Positions 11,150-20,620 of a stretch of 64,000 nucleotides of DNA are shown here, piece after piece. The notes under the pieces are model-generated. The model saw only the letters and a list, made by a program, of their open reading frames with translations, was not told where the DNA came from and searched no databases. How positions within the stretch are numbered: the first letter of the stretch is position 1; the number at the start of each line of letters is the position of its first letter. The position numbers were made by a program, and so were the translations under genes. The DNA is from Anthracocystis setariae (taxonomy: Eukaryota > Basidiomycota > Ustilaginomycetes > Ustilaginales > Ustilaginaceae): positions 620,001 through 684,000 of the forward strand of contig CAKMXJ010000004.1 of assembly GCA_928724745.1 (NCBI GenBank), written 5' to 3'.

Positions 11150-12584
11150 GAGGAGCAACAGCTGCAGGAGCGGTCGTGGCCTCGGGCTGGGTGGTAGCAG
11201 CCTCGTTTGCGGTTTCAGAAGCGTCCTCGGCATCGCCGCCAAGGAAGTTGAGCGAGCCGAATTGGACGCCGAGCTTGTCGAGCTGGGAAGCGCCTCCAGC
11301 CATGACAACGGGAGCTTCCTGTCGGGCACGCTGCGAAGATCGTTGGGCGCCGGTGCGAGGTGCGGCCTTAGAAAGACCAGGAGGGGCAACAGCGGAAGCG
11401 TTGACGGCACTGGCGTCAGTGGCAGCGGTCTGAGCGGCGGGTGTGCTCTCGGTGGCAGCAACAGACTCGGATGTAGCCTCAGGGGCGGAGACTTCGGCAG
11501 CCTCGGTGCTGGCAACGGGAGCAGCGTCGGCCTCGGCAGAAGATTCGACCGCGGCAGGGGGTTGCTCAATGGCAGCCGCTGGCTCGGTCTCGGTGGTGGA
11601 GTCGGTAGCGGCGGCGGCTACGGGCTCGGTAGCAACGGCTTCGGAAGTTACGGCGACGGGTGCCGCCTCGGATGTAGCCGCAGCCCCCGCAGCAGGGGCG
11701 GGCTTGGGAGCCTCGGACTTGCGAGCGATCTGAGCCCAGCTCATGCCGCCAGCCCTAGGTGTAGCTTTGGATGGGGCAGGAACCTTGACAGCAGGTACGG
11801 AGCTGTCTGCAGTGGAAGAGAGAGCATTGGTGGTAGTGGCGGATTCGGTAGCCTGAGGAGGAACCACCTCTGGAGCAAGAGCGGGCTCCTGAGGGGGCGT
11901 AGCCGCAGCGCCGACGCTTCGCTCGGAGGCATCCTGGTGAAGCGCTGGTGCTGGAGCAGGGGCAGCAGCCGAAGTGGGCTGGGACTGTTTGTTAGACCTG
12001 GCGAGCGCGGCGGCCCAGCTGGTTCCGGTGGTGGGTGTAGGGATGGGAGCGAAAGCTTGAGCAGTAGGAGTCGACTCGACGGGTTCAGGGGTCTTGACCT
12101 CATGTCCATTGGTCTGGGGAGCAATGCCACCGCCGCGACCACCAACACCGCGGAAGCCACCACGGCCACCACGAGCACCTCGGACGGAAGCACCACCACG
12201 GCCGCGACCAGCAGGGGCGCCAAGGTGGTTGCCTCGAGGGGCGTGGGCTGCAGCGGCTGGAGCAGCCGAGGAAGCATACGGAGTAGAAGCGGCGTGGTGA
12301 GGAGCGGACTCCTTCTTTGTCTGCTTCTTTGGCTTGACGGAGGAAAACTGATCGACCTGACCTTCGGAGATGCGAACGATGGCGTTTTCGACATCACCGA
12401 GCGAATCCTGAAGAGCGAAGAGAAGATCCTCGTCGGTCCAGGTGGGGAACAGCTCACGGATCATTTCGAGCTGATCCGAGTATTTGGCACGAAGGGTTCG
12501 TACCTCTTCCGTGTCATCTTGCACCTGTTGCGAGCGACCCTTGGGGCGAGGGAAGGACCCTCTGCGCGAAGCTGTGGCCGACAT
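9849..12584 (-). CDS. DEF1: DEF1-like CUE-domain protein (RNA polymerase II degradation factor)
   Basis: Def1 recruits the elongin-cullin ubiquitin ligase to stalled RNA polymerase II. This 911-aa protein has the matching layout. A CUE domain lies at ~35-76 (LEMIRELFPTWTDEDL then LGDVENAIVRISEG). It is followed by a Lys-rich stretch, a long Ala/Pro/Thr/Glu-rich region, a poly-Ala run, and a Gln/Tyr/Gly-rich C-terminal half ending in a long poly-Gln tract (CAG/CAA mix at ~9931-9996). The frame stays open 105 codons upstream to 12899. I chose the Met at 12584 because it begins MSATASRRGS close to the CUE domain and the upstream part has no conserved look. The CUE domain and poly-Q tail are seen; the polymerase role is inferred from family resemblance. 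Confidence 0.78.
9931..9996 (-). repeat. Poly-glutamine (CAG/CAA) tract in the DEF1-like gene
   Basis: On the coding strand this is a run of mixed CAG and CAA codons encoding ~22 glutamines near the C-terminus. The mixture suggests selection on the peptide as well as slippage. A shorter GCA/GCN poly-Ala run lies at ~11118-11148. Confidence 0.8.
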
Positions 12585-15500
12585 TTGTTTTATATGTGTG
12601 TATGTGGGTTGGGACGTGGAGATCGCCGTTGATGGTGTAGTTTTGGTGGAAGCAGAACTCGGACAGAGAAGGCGTGCGACGGAAGCGTGGCGCAGCGAAG
12701 AACAAGATGGGCTGCACGACGGCCGTACGGTGGAGACGAGGCGAGAGGATACCAAACCAAGAGACCAACAGCCGAATGCACTTGTCAGAAAGCAGGCAAC
12801 GAGAATCGAGTCGAAAGGGCAAGCAAGACAGATGAGGATGGATGAAAGGGAGGAGAAGAAAGGAATTGGACAAAGCAACACTTGACACTTGACAGACAAC
12901 CTTGACTTCTACACGCCCGCACTCCTTCTTGCGTGCGGCTCAATTTGGCTTCGAAGCCACACCGGCCAGCCAGCCAGCCCAGCCAGCCAGCCAGCCCAAC
13001 TACAGTAACTCAATTGAGCGAGGGTGGAGAGAGGCAGCAGCCAGCCAACTCACTGATCAGAGTTGGCTGTTGGCTTGCTCCCTTTCTCGCTTTTTCGCTT
13101 TCTCGCCTTGACCAGCCAGCAGCCTCCGACTCACTCACACGAACACACTTGAGCTGCGCCGCGCTCTAATTGTCCACGAAGAAATGCGTTCTGCACTCAC
13201 GATCCTCAGACCTTGGCACGAGACTTGAGTTTGCTTCGCTTCGCTTCAATTTGATTGACTTGAATAACAAATACATCTATGGATTTCGATTACAAAAGAT
13301 CGAAAAAAAGGTGATCGAGTTGAAGGTGTCTCTTCTTCTGCCAAATACAAAAAAAAAAGTGTAGCAATTTCCGTATGCGAGGCTAGCTTGGAATCTATCA
13401 TTCTCGAATACAAAACGGTTAGACGGGATGGCACTAAGACCCGATTTCATCAACTGATGGTGACCAGGTCGAGTGACCACCAACGCACAATACTGTAATA
13501 TGGTGCATTCGCACCGCCAGTTTGCACCTTTCGTCGCTATATGCCGACGCTCACCATGTCGCTCAGCATGTTGTAACGACAATGCTCGGAAATAGGATTC
13601 ACGCGCTCACTACGATGGAGCCCTTTCCAAATACAGTGGTCACATCAAGACATGGGATTTCGTTGTGTGAGGCACGGAAGGAGATAGATCAGGCGAGACA
13701 TTAATAAGCATGTGTCATGAGCGAGAATACGCGCTAACCACTTCTATCGCACGACACCGAACTCATTCGTTGCAGACCCTTACATAGTCGTTTCTAAACG
13801 CGCCTGCTCAGCAACCTTGGTCTCGATCCGGAAAGCCAACTAGCATGCTCCAGAACCAAAGGACGCCTAACGATATCCAAGTGGATGATCACAATTCGGT
13901 CGATCCTCAACGCACAATGATAACGACTTGTTATGGTGCTCAGACTGTAACATTCGAGCAACTTTATGCCGTTCTTGGGTGGTATGCATGGCAACAGTAG
14001 TGCCTACCTACTAGTTAGAGCCACAGTCCTTGATGTGAATCAACTGGATAGCCGTCGGGGAGCAGTCCAGAGAGCGTGGCATGGCATGGCAGATCCGACT
14101 GCCAACAAGGGGGTCAATTTATATATAACATGAAACCGCAGAACAGGGGTCCGCGCCGCGGAATTGCCGCACAATCCAATCCAGTGCACTACAGTGTATT
14201 GGTTTATCACTGTACCTACTGTACTGTATAATATTAGGGTACAGAAAACTACACGCAGCCGACGGCATTCCGACGTCGTAAATGAAAATGTGGTTACCAG
14301 AAGCGTCGCCGATCGATACAGTACGATACTGTCGCATCCTGGACTTTGCCTGCTCTGAGGCAATGCGTTGATCGAGCTGTTTGCCCCGCGAGCTTGTTGT
14401 GCGATTCGGCTCGATCATCAGGCTCCCCTTTCGCCAGCTCACAACTGATATGCACCGAGGATAACTGGCGGTCAAGCTTCGGTGGGTCGCCAACCAAGTC
14501 ACGTCTCCGCGCTTGTGCTAACGTTTGCTTGCGCTTGCTGCCTTGCTGAGACATGTGTTTTCGATCGGTTGCTTCTGCCAGTCTCTGATCGGCTCAGCCG
14601 TAGTGGAAGGTCCACTATTGAGCCGATTCACGCCGGGATTCAGCGACCAAGTTCAAGTCAATCCATTGCAAAAATTCGCCGCATCTGCCAAGTTTGCTTC
14701 GCAGAACCATGGTTGAAGGAATCTTGCATGATTTGTTGCTATGTGCGAGCATGGAAGCGTCGAGGTAATCCTTCGGAATTGGGCCGCTCAGACGCTCTCT
14801 TGACGCTCATCAAGGCGTCTTTGAGCCTGTAGCAGTTGAAACGGAACGGGCGTCGATTGATACGGTACCAATTGATAAATCAGTTTCATGTATTGCAAGC
14901 AATGCCTGAAACCAACCATCATTTACTCCTGTGGTCGGAACGCAGCCAAAACTCAACTGACACCTGACTGTGACTGTGAATGTGACTGTGACTGGAACTG
15001 GAACTGGAACCGGCTCGCTTCCCGGCACAGCCTCAAAGTAACTTTACGGTTGAATTTCGGCGCTGCCCCTGGCTGCAGCTGCCTTTTTTTGCCAAGCGTC
15101 CCTTTCGCTGAAAAGTGAGAGACTGTAGAGCAGTAGAGTGAGTGCATAGTGCCAAACCCCGCGAAAAGACGGCGCATTGGCGGACTCCCGAATGCTCTTC
15201 TCTTGGCCGTATTGTACACGTCCCTCATCCGTAGCCTTTTCCTTACGCACTTCACCAATCCGTACCTCACCGTACCACATTGGTGCCCTCGCCTCCGCGC
15301 TGCCGGCATCGTCTTAATTCCGTCGGCCTATCCTATTGTTTCCGGTCTCGACTACTTCTGCTTCTCGAGCATTGTTGCCAGGAGCCATCACCAGGTGTGG
15401 TCGGCGTTCGCGGCTCCAATCTTGTTCGCTCTGCAATTTACTCTTTCTTTTCTCTTTCAACGTTCTCGATATCTTTCTCTTTCGTTTCCCACCATTTACC

Positions 15501-15748
15501 CAAAGATTGTCCATCCATACGGCGCCCGCTCACATCTAACGTCCACCATCGATACTCTATCATCCGATCTCTTACCTCGTAGCATCGACGCATCTGCGAC
15601 ACCTCTTGTGCGGATTCATCCACCTTCGACCTCGCTTCACGCTTCTAGTAGGATATCGCATCAACGATCCAATACCAACTGCGTTGATTGCACCGTAGCT
15701 GATCCTATTGCCAGCCAATCTCAACTGCCATCGTTTCGCGTCACACAT
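12585..15748. other. Intergenic region between divergent DEF1-like and phosphatase genes
   Basis: No gene is supported. Simple repeats include AGCC units at ~12961-13000 and hexamer-like GTGACT/GGAACT units at ~14966-15012. A CTACTGTACTGTAT motif lies at ~14216-14230. The stretch 15149-15748 is open in the phosphatase frame but is pyrimidine-rich and reads like a leader, so I treat it as untranslated. Confidence 0.5.
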
Positions 15749-17566
15749 ATGGGTAAAAGGGGCTTCTCAGACATCGTTGCAACCGTGATTCGTACCCAAA
15801 AGGCCCCAAATCTTAACAGAAGCGGGTCTCGCCGTACCCTTGCTAGCCTCTCGTCCATTCAAACTCATCGTCTCGAAGAAGGTGTTCGCTTGGATCTTCA
15901 GAACATGCCTCCTGGCGCCGCCGGGTCTCCGGTGGACGACCTGGTCAAATCTACTATCCCCACGGAATCCATCTGGCCATCCGATCGGGTGCTAATGCTC
16001 AACAACGACGTCCACAACAGCGAGATCCCTTCTCCGCGGTCCGCCACCTTTCGTACCAAACCAGATCTGTCAAGCGCATTGACATCACCAAACACAACTC
16101 AGTTTTTCGTTCAGTCTCTGATGTCGCCCTCCCCGCAATCGCGTCGAGATCGCCAATCCTTCAACGAAGATCCGGATAACACCGTCTTTTTCTTGCGTTC
16201 AGATGCCGATTCTCTCAAGGATGCTCTAAGCTCGCCATCGTACACGACTTCGGACCAGGATCCTCCAACACCACCCGCTGGTTCTGAATTGAACACATTC
16301 TCTGCCAGTCCAGAGCGAATCGTCAAGTCGAATACCGCAGGCGTACAGCATTGGGCTACAACCGACAGCAACAGCGCAATTTCCTCGAATAGAATTGCCA
16401 CGTCTCACCCGCTGTCCCTCAATACTTCGCCACAAAAGAACAGCACCTTCGAACCAGCCATGCAATCCTCAGCTCGCCCTGCTAGGCCCACTCTGACCAG
16501 GCTCAACACATCTGAACTCAAGGCGCCTCAGCCAAGTACAGCTCTCGAGCCACAGCAGCCTGGGCAAGCTCTCCCTCGCAAGTCACCTACAGTCTTGAAG
16601 CTGCAACTAGACACCGCAGTGCCACGTAGATCTTCGGCTTTGACCAGCTACCCACATCCCGTCAAGGCCAGGCAGAAGGGTTTGTTGCACGCACCATTGT
16701 CCCTCGTGACACCACAGAAGCCAGCAGCCACCGGCTCGCAGTCTGGTTCCACTCGACCTGCCAAATTTTCCAGACGGCCCGGTACCGCGAACGACGTTTC
16801 TCAGCAGCTGACCCGAACCGACTTCAGCGTCGAAGATTTCGACTTTGAGATCTCGACCATCCTGCCTGACTTCTTGTACCTCGGACCTAACATCCACACC
16901 GAACAAGATGTCTCTGAGCTGCACACCATGGGCGTCCGTCGTATCCTCAATGTCGCGTCCGAGATTGACGATTCTGGACCGTTAGAGCTTAGCTCTCGAT
17001 TCGACAAGTATCTCAAACTTCCAATGCAGGACAGCGTGGAAGCTCAAGGCGTTCAAGAAAGCATCAAAGAGGCCTGTCAATTCTTGGATGACGCTCGTCT
17101 GCGTTCCGAGCCGGTGTACGTTCACTGCAAAGCAGGCAAATCACGATCCGTCACGATTGTGATTGCATACTTGATCCACGCCCTACGCTGGTCCCTGCAA
17201 AGGTCCTACGCGCACGTAGCGGAAAAGCGATCGGCCATCTCTCCAAACATTGGTTTCGTTGCGGAGCTGATGAGATACGAAGAGCGCGAGCTCAAAGTGA
17301 CTCGATCAAGTGGTATCTATGGCAACCCAGTACTGAATTCGCAGTCGCCTATATCGAAGTCTTCTCCGCAATTGCTTCTAGGGAGCAACGACATGAGAGG
17401 GAATCACGACCAACACATCCATGGCAACGTTCCACCCTTTTCCAAGCACGCGCTTCAAGGAGGTCAAGGCTCTCAGGGTCTCTCGGCTGACTCCGACGCG
17501 ATGATCGGAGCGACAATATCCAAATCTTCCCCGGATCTTCACTCCCTGGCTTTCCGAGGCCGGTGA
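15749..17566 (+). CDS. Dual-specificity protein phosphatase
   Basis: This 605-aa protein should dephosphorylate Tyr and Ser/Thr, most plausibly on MAP kinases. Its catalytic domain (~360-515) begins ISTILPDFLYLGP. It contains the general-acid Asp in LPMQDS and the HC(X5)R signature HCKAGKSRS with nucleophile C460 and R466. It ends with the SPNIGFVAELMRYEERE helix usual in DSPs. The first ~350 residues are Ser/Pro-rich and lack a domain. The frame is open for 200 codons upstream, but the Met at 15749 (MGKRGFSD) is the first with protein-like sequence after it. Pmp1/Msg5-type MAPK phosphatases, and Rok1 described in Ustilago maydis, are the obvious comparisons; I cannot confirm orthology by eye. 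Confidence 0.82.
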   Translation: MGKRGFSDIVATVIRTQKAPNLNRSGSRRTLASLSSIQTHRLEEGVRLDLQNMPPGAAGSPVDDLVKSTIPTESIWPSDRVLMLNNDVHNSEIPSPRSATFRTKPDLSSALTSPNTTQFFVQSLMSPSPQSRRDRQSFNEDPDNTVFFLRSDADSLKDALSSPSYTTSDQDPPTPPAGSELNTFSASPERIVKSNTAGVQHWATTDSNSAISSNRIATSHPLSLNTSPQKNSTFEPAMQSSARPARPTLTRLNTSELKAPQPSTALEPQQPGQALPRKSPTVLKLQLDTAVPRRSSALTSYPHPVKARQKGLLHAPLSLVTPQKPAATGSQSGSTRPAKFSRRPGTANDVSQQLTRTDFSVEDFDFEISTILPDFLYLGPNIHTEQDVSELHTMGVRRILNVASEIDDSGPLELSSRFDKYLKLPMQDSVEAQGVQESIKEACQFLDDARLRSEPVYVHCKAGKSRSVTIVIAYLIHALRWSLQRSYAHVAEKRSAISPNIGFVAELMRYEERELKVTRSSGIYGNPVLNSQSPISKSSPQLLLGSNDMRGNHDQHIHGNVPPFSKHALQGGQGSQGLSADSDAMIGATISKSSPDLHSLAFRGR

Positions 17567-17817
17567 CGTTGGGAGATCCTGTCGCCCTTGCATTGCCTGC
17601 AATCTGAGCGCATCGTACGATGGTGCTGTCAATCTTCGCGGACGACCCGTCACTCTCGATCATGCTAGTGTGGAATCGTGTCTCATGGCTGGATGTCATT
17701 CATGTGACGATCGACTTTCAATTTTTTGGCCGATTCCGTGCTCCATGCAACTTGCTAGTCTTTCGAGAACAAGCTCCCTCCTCACCATGGACTGTTACAG
17801 TAAATTTATATCTTTGC

Positions 17818-17862
17818 TGTGCTCGTGACCGTGCTCGTGACCGTGCTCGTGACCGTGACCGT
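17818..17862. repeat. 12-bp minisatellite
   Basis: About three tandem copies of TGCTCGTGACCG followed by a partial unit, just downstream of the phosphatase gene. No coding role was seen. Confidence 0.7.
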
Positions 17863-18589
17863 GTTGTGTTGTTCGAAACGCTGTCTGCCGTTAGCGCGAA
17901 CACCTTTCTTGCGCAGCAAGATGTTAGGCCATAGGATTGAGAGTTGAAGATACAACCAGGGATGAGAAGAGACGGATCGAGAGGCTAGCCTCATGGTGAA
18001 GCACGTTGATGGGACCGCTGTGGACGTGATCAGCTGTTGTGTACATTTGCAAGACGAGGCTGTCATTCCGTAGCTCGAGCCTAGCCTGTGATCGAGTAAG
18101 CAACCGTGCAGGTGCTGAATCCTCAGAGTAGATAGTTCAGGCTGAACCTGAAGCACCGTGCCAAAGTCGCGGCTACTTGGGATCTCAAGTTGGGTTTAGC
18201 GATGTGCAGTGACACCATGCCGGAAGCGATACGCGTGGGTTTGAATCGCAGAGAATAATCGCTTGCGAGAGACGACCCTGACTCACGCTCGCATGATGTC
18301 GGTTGAAAGAAAAAAGGTGACAAATAAAAATCATGTCCAAAATCCTGTTTGATTTCGGCGCGCATCCTGAAGGCTAAGCTGACTGACGGCTGGGGCGGGG
18401 CTTCTCGCTGCTGCTGCTGCTGCTGCTGCAGCTGTTGATGCTGTCACGTCAAGTTGTGCAGAAGTGCTGCCCCTATGAGATACACCACTCCCACAATGAG
18501 CTCACATTCCCTTGGATGTCCAGTCATCAGGTCGTTGAGCTACGCATCTCGAGCTGAGCCGCCACATTGCGGGTGGGGTCGAAAACATG

Positions 18590-18599
18590 TATAAATAAA
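18590..18599 (+). promoter_or_regulatory. TATA box of the catalase gene
   Basis: TATAAATAAA lies 74 bp upstream of the catalase ATG, with a short leader between. Position and sequence fit a strong, inducible core promoter. Confidence 0.7.
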
Positions 18600-18663
18600 C
18601 CGATCGATCCGCCATCTCTACCCTTTTGTTTAAAGCTACCACGTCTGCATCTATACTTCCAAC

Positions 18664-20364
18664 ATGTCGTCGACTACCACCGGCTTGCTCGTCCGTTCCT
18701 TCGAAGAGGATTCGTCCTCGCAGCCTGGCACATACACCACCTCGAATGGCGTTGCCGTCCCGCACGCCTACGAAGCTCAACGTGCTGGTCGTGAAGGTCC
18801 ACTCCTGCTTCAAGACTTCCATCTCATCGACGTCCTCTCGCACTTCGATCGCGAGCGCATCCCCGAACGCGTGGTCCATGCCAAAGGTGGCGGCGCTCAC
18901 GGCATCTACCGTACCACCCATCCCATCCCCGACCTCTGCCTCGCCAAGATCTTCAGCCAGCAAACTGAATGTCCCATCACGGTACGTTTTTCCACCGTCG
19001 GGGGAGAGTCGGGTTCACCCGACTGCGCACGCGATCCTCGCGGCTTCTCGATCAAGTTCCGCACCGAGGAAGGAAACATGGACTGGGTCTTCAACAACAC
19101 GCCTATCTTCTTCCTACGCGATCCGGCCAAGTTTCCGCACTTCATCCACACGCAAAAGCGCGACCCTCAGACGCACCTTACGCACTCGGACGACAGTATT
19201 CATTTCTGGGACTACATGGGCAACAACCCGGAAAGCGTGCACCAGTTCCTCTACCTCATGGGCCCCCGCGGTATTCCGGCCACTTGGCGTCACATGCAAG
19301 GTTACTCGGGTCACACGTTCAAATTTGTCAACGCGCAAGGCGAGTGGAAGTATTGTCAGATCCACGTGCTATCCCAGCAGGGGACGAAGAATCTTAGCAA
19401 CGACGAAGCCGCACAGCAATCGCCCGATGCACACCAGAAGGATTTGTTTGAAGCGATCGAACGCGAAGAGTTTCCCAAGTGGGATGTCAAGTATCAGATC
19501 ATGAACCCAGCCGATGCGGCTTCTTCTGGAGTTAACGTGAACGACTTGACCAAAGTGTGGCCTCGATCCAAGTTCCCACTGCACCCCTTGGGCGAGATTG
19601 AACTCAATCGCAATGTTGGCAACTACTTTGCCGAGATCGAGCAACTCGCGTTTAACCCTGCGCACCTTCTCCCGGGTTTCGAACCTAGTAACGATCCGGT
19701 GCTGCAATCTCGGCTGTTCTCGTACCCGGATGCGCATCGTCACCGGATCGGCGTCAACTATCAACAACTCCCCGTCAATCAGGCGCATCCTTCGCATCGG
19801 ATGGCCAACTTTCAACGCGATGGCGCAATGGCGTTCTACAACCAAGGCGCTCGTCCGAATTACATTTCAAGCATTGCGCCACCGGAGTTTGAACCGCGAG
19901 CGGTGGATCTCGATTCGATCCATGGCGATTACGAAGGCAATTCGATCGCTTTCCTCTCCGGCGTTCAAGAGGACGACTTTACGCAACCCAGACAAATGTG
20001 GCTCAAAGTATTTTCCCAATCCGACCGCGATCAAACCATCACCAACATTTCTGACCACATGTCAACCTGTCGCAATAAAACCGTCCTGGCTAGAGCGATT
20101 AGTGTTTGGCATCAAGTGGATCCCACTTTGGCCGACAAGATTGCACAACCGCTTGGGTTGCACGGAAAGTACAAGACGGATCTCACCCACGAGGTCTTCA
20201 ACGGCAGCCATAATTTTTTAGGTAACAAGTTGGACCAAGAGTTCAATCACGCTAAAGGTGCTAATAGAGCAGATCACAATCCTCAACTCAAACCATCCGT
20301 TTATGGATTGTCCTCCAACAAGCATACCATCGTCAACGGTAACAGCACCAACGCCTCCCACTAG
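18664..20364 (+). CDS. Catalase (monofunctional haem, small-subunit type)
   Basis: This 566-aa enzyme would convert hydrogen peroxide to water and oxygen. Catalytic H72 lies in VVHAKGGGAHG, N145 in VFNNTPIFFLRD, and the proximal haem-ligand Tyr Y354 in RLFSYPDAHRHRIG. The DPRGFSIKF, FLRDPAKFPHFIHTQKR and GYSGHTFKFVN blocks are all intact. There is no C-terminal flavodoxin-like domain, so it is a small-subunit catalase. No signal peptide and no C-terminal SKL-type peroxisomal signal (it ends NASH) are seen, suggesting the cytosol. A tidy TATA box 74 bp upstream suggests regulated expression, for example by oxidative stress. No introns. Confidence 0.96.
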   Translation: MSSTTTGLLVRSFEEDSSSQPGTYTTSNGVAVPHAYEAQRAGREGPLLLQDFHLIDVLSHFDRERIPERVVHAKGGGAHGIYRTTHPIPDLCLAKIFSQQTECPITVRFSTVGGESGSPDCARDPRGFSIKFRTEEGNMDWVFNNTPIFFLRDPAKFPHFIHTQKRDPQTHLTHSDDSIHFWDYMGNNPESVHQFLYLMGPRGIPATWRHMQGYSGHTFKFVNAQGEWKYCQIHVLSQQGTKNLSNDEAAQQSPDAHQKDLFEAIEREEFPKWDVKYQIMNPADAASSGVNVNDLTKVWPRSKFPLHPLGEIELNRNVGNYFAEIEQLAFNPAHLLPGFEPSNDPVLQSRLFSYPDAHRHRIGVNYQQLPVNQAHPSHRMANFQRDGAMAFYNQGARPNYISSIAPPEFEPRAVDLDSIHGDYEGNSIAFLSGVQEDDFTQPRQMWLKVFSQSDRDQTITNISDHMSTCRNKTVLARAISVWHQVDPTLADKIAQPLGLHGKYKTDLTHEVFNGSHNFLGNKLDQEFNHAKGANRADHNPQLKPSVYGLSSNKHTIVNGNSTNASH

Positions 20365-20620
20365 TCAGTCTCAACCCCCCCCCCCCCCTACCATTACTTT
20401 TTTCGCCCCCGGCATTCATTCGCAGATGAAGCTACACACGTAGAAGAAAAAAAATTCAACATCCATCACCGAACCCAAGATCTATGATTCAGTCCCGGAA
20501 TGAATGTGAGAAGACAAGGGGAAAAAAAAAAAAGGAATGTCTGTCTATGCGTGTTTTGAATGAATGTGCTGTGTGTCCGAGCGATAACGTCTAACTGCAG
20601 TAATGTGAAAGACCTTGTCT

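Larger units (their letters stand above)
17567..18663. other. Intergenic region and catalase promoter
   Basis: No gene was seen. It contains a 12-bp minisatellite (about three copies of TGCTCGTGACCG) at ~17818-17862 and a CTG run of about eight units at ~18409-18431. A clear TATA box lies shortly before the catalase start. Confidence 0.6.

Noticed and set aside
9807..12632. 941-aa + strand ORF and 618-aa - strand ORF overlapping the DEF1-like gene
   Set aside because: They are low-complexity Leu/Val/Ser/Arg-rich translations of other frames through a biased, poly-Gln/poly-Ala coding region; the DEF1 frame has the CUE domain.
12585..12899. N-terminal 105-codon extension of the DEF1-like ORF
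   Set aside because: Leader-like, hydrophobic/Ser-rich composition unlike the protein; the Met at 12584 sits just before the CUE domain.
18170..18270. Possible tRNA suggested by GGGTTTGAATCGC
   Set aside because: Only a partial B-box-like string is present; no A box, acceptor stem or cloverleaf could be drawn on either strand.
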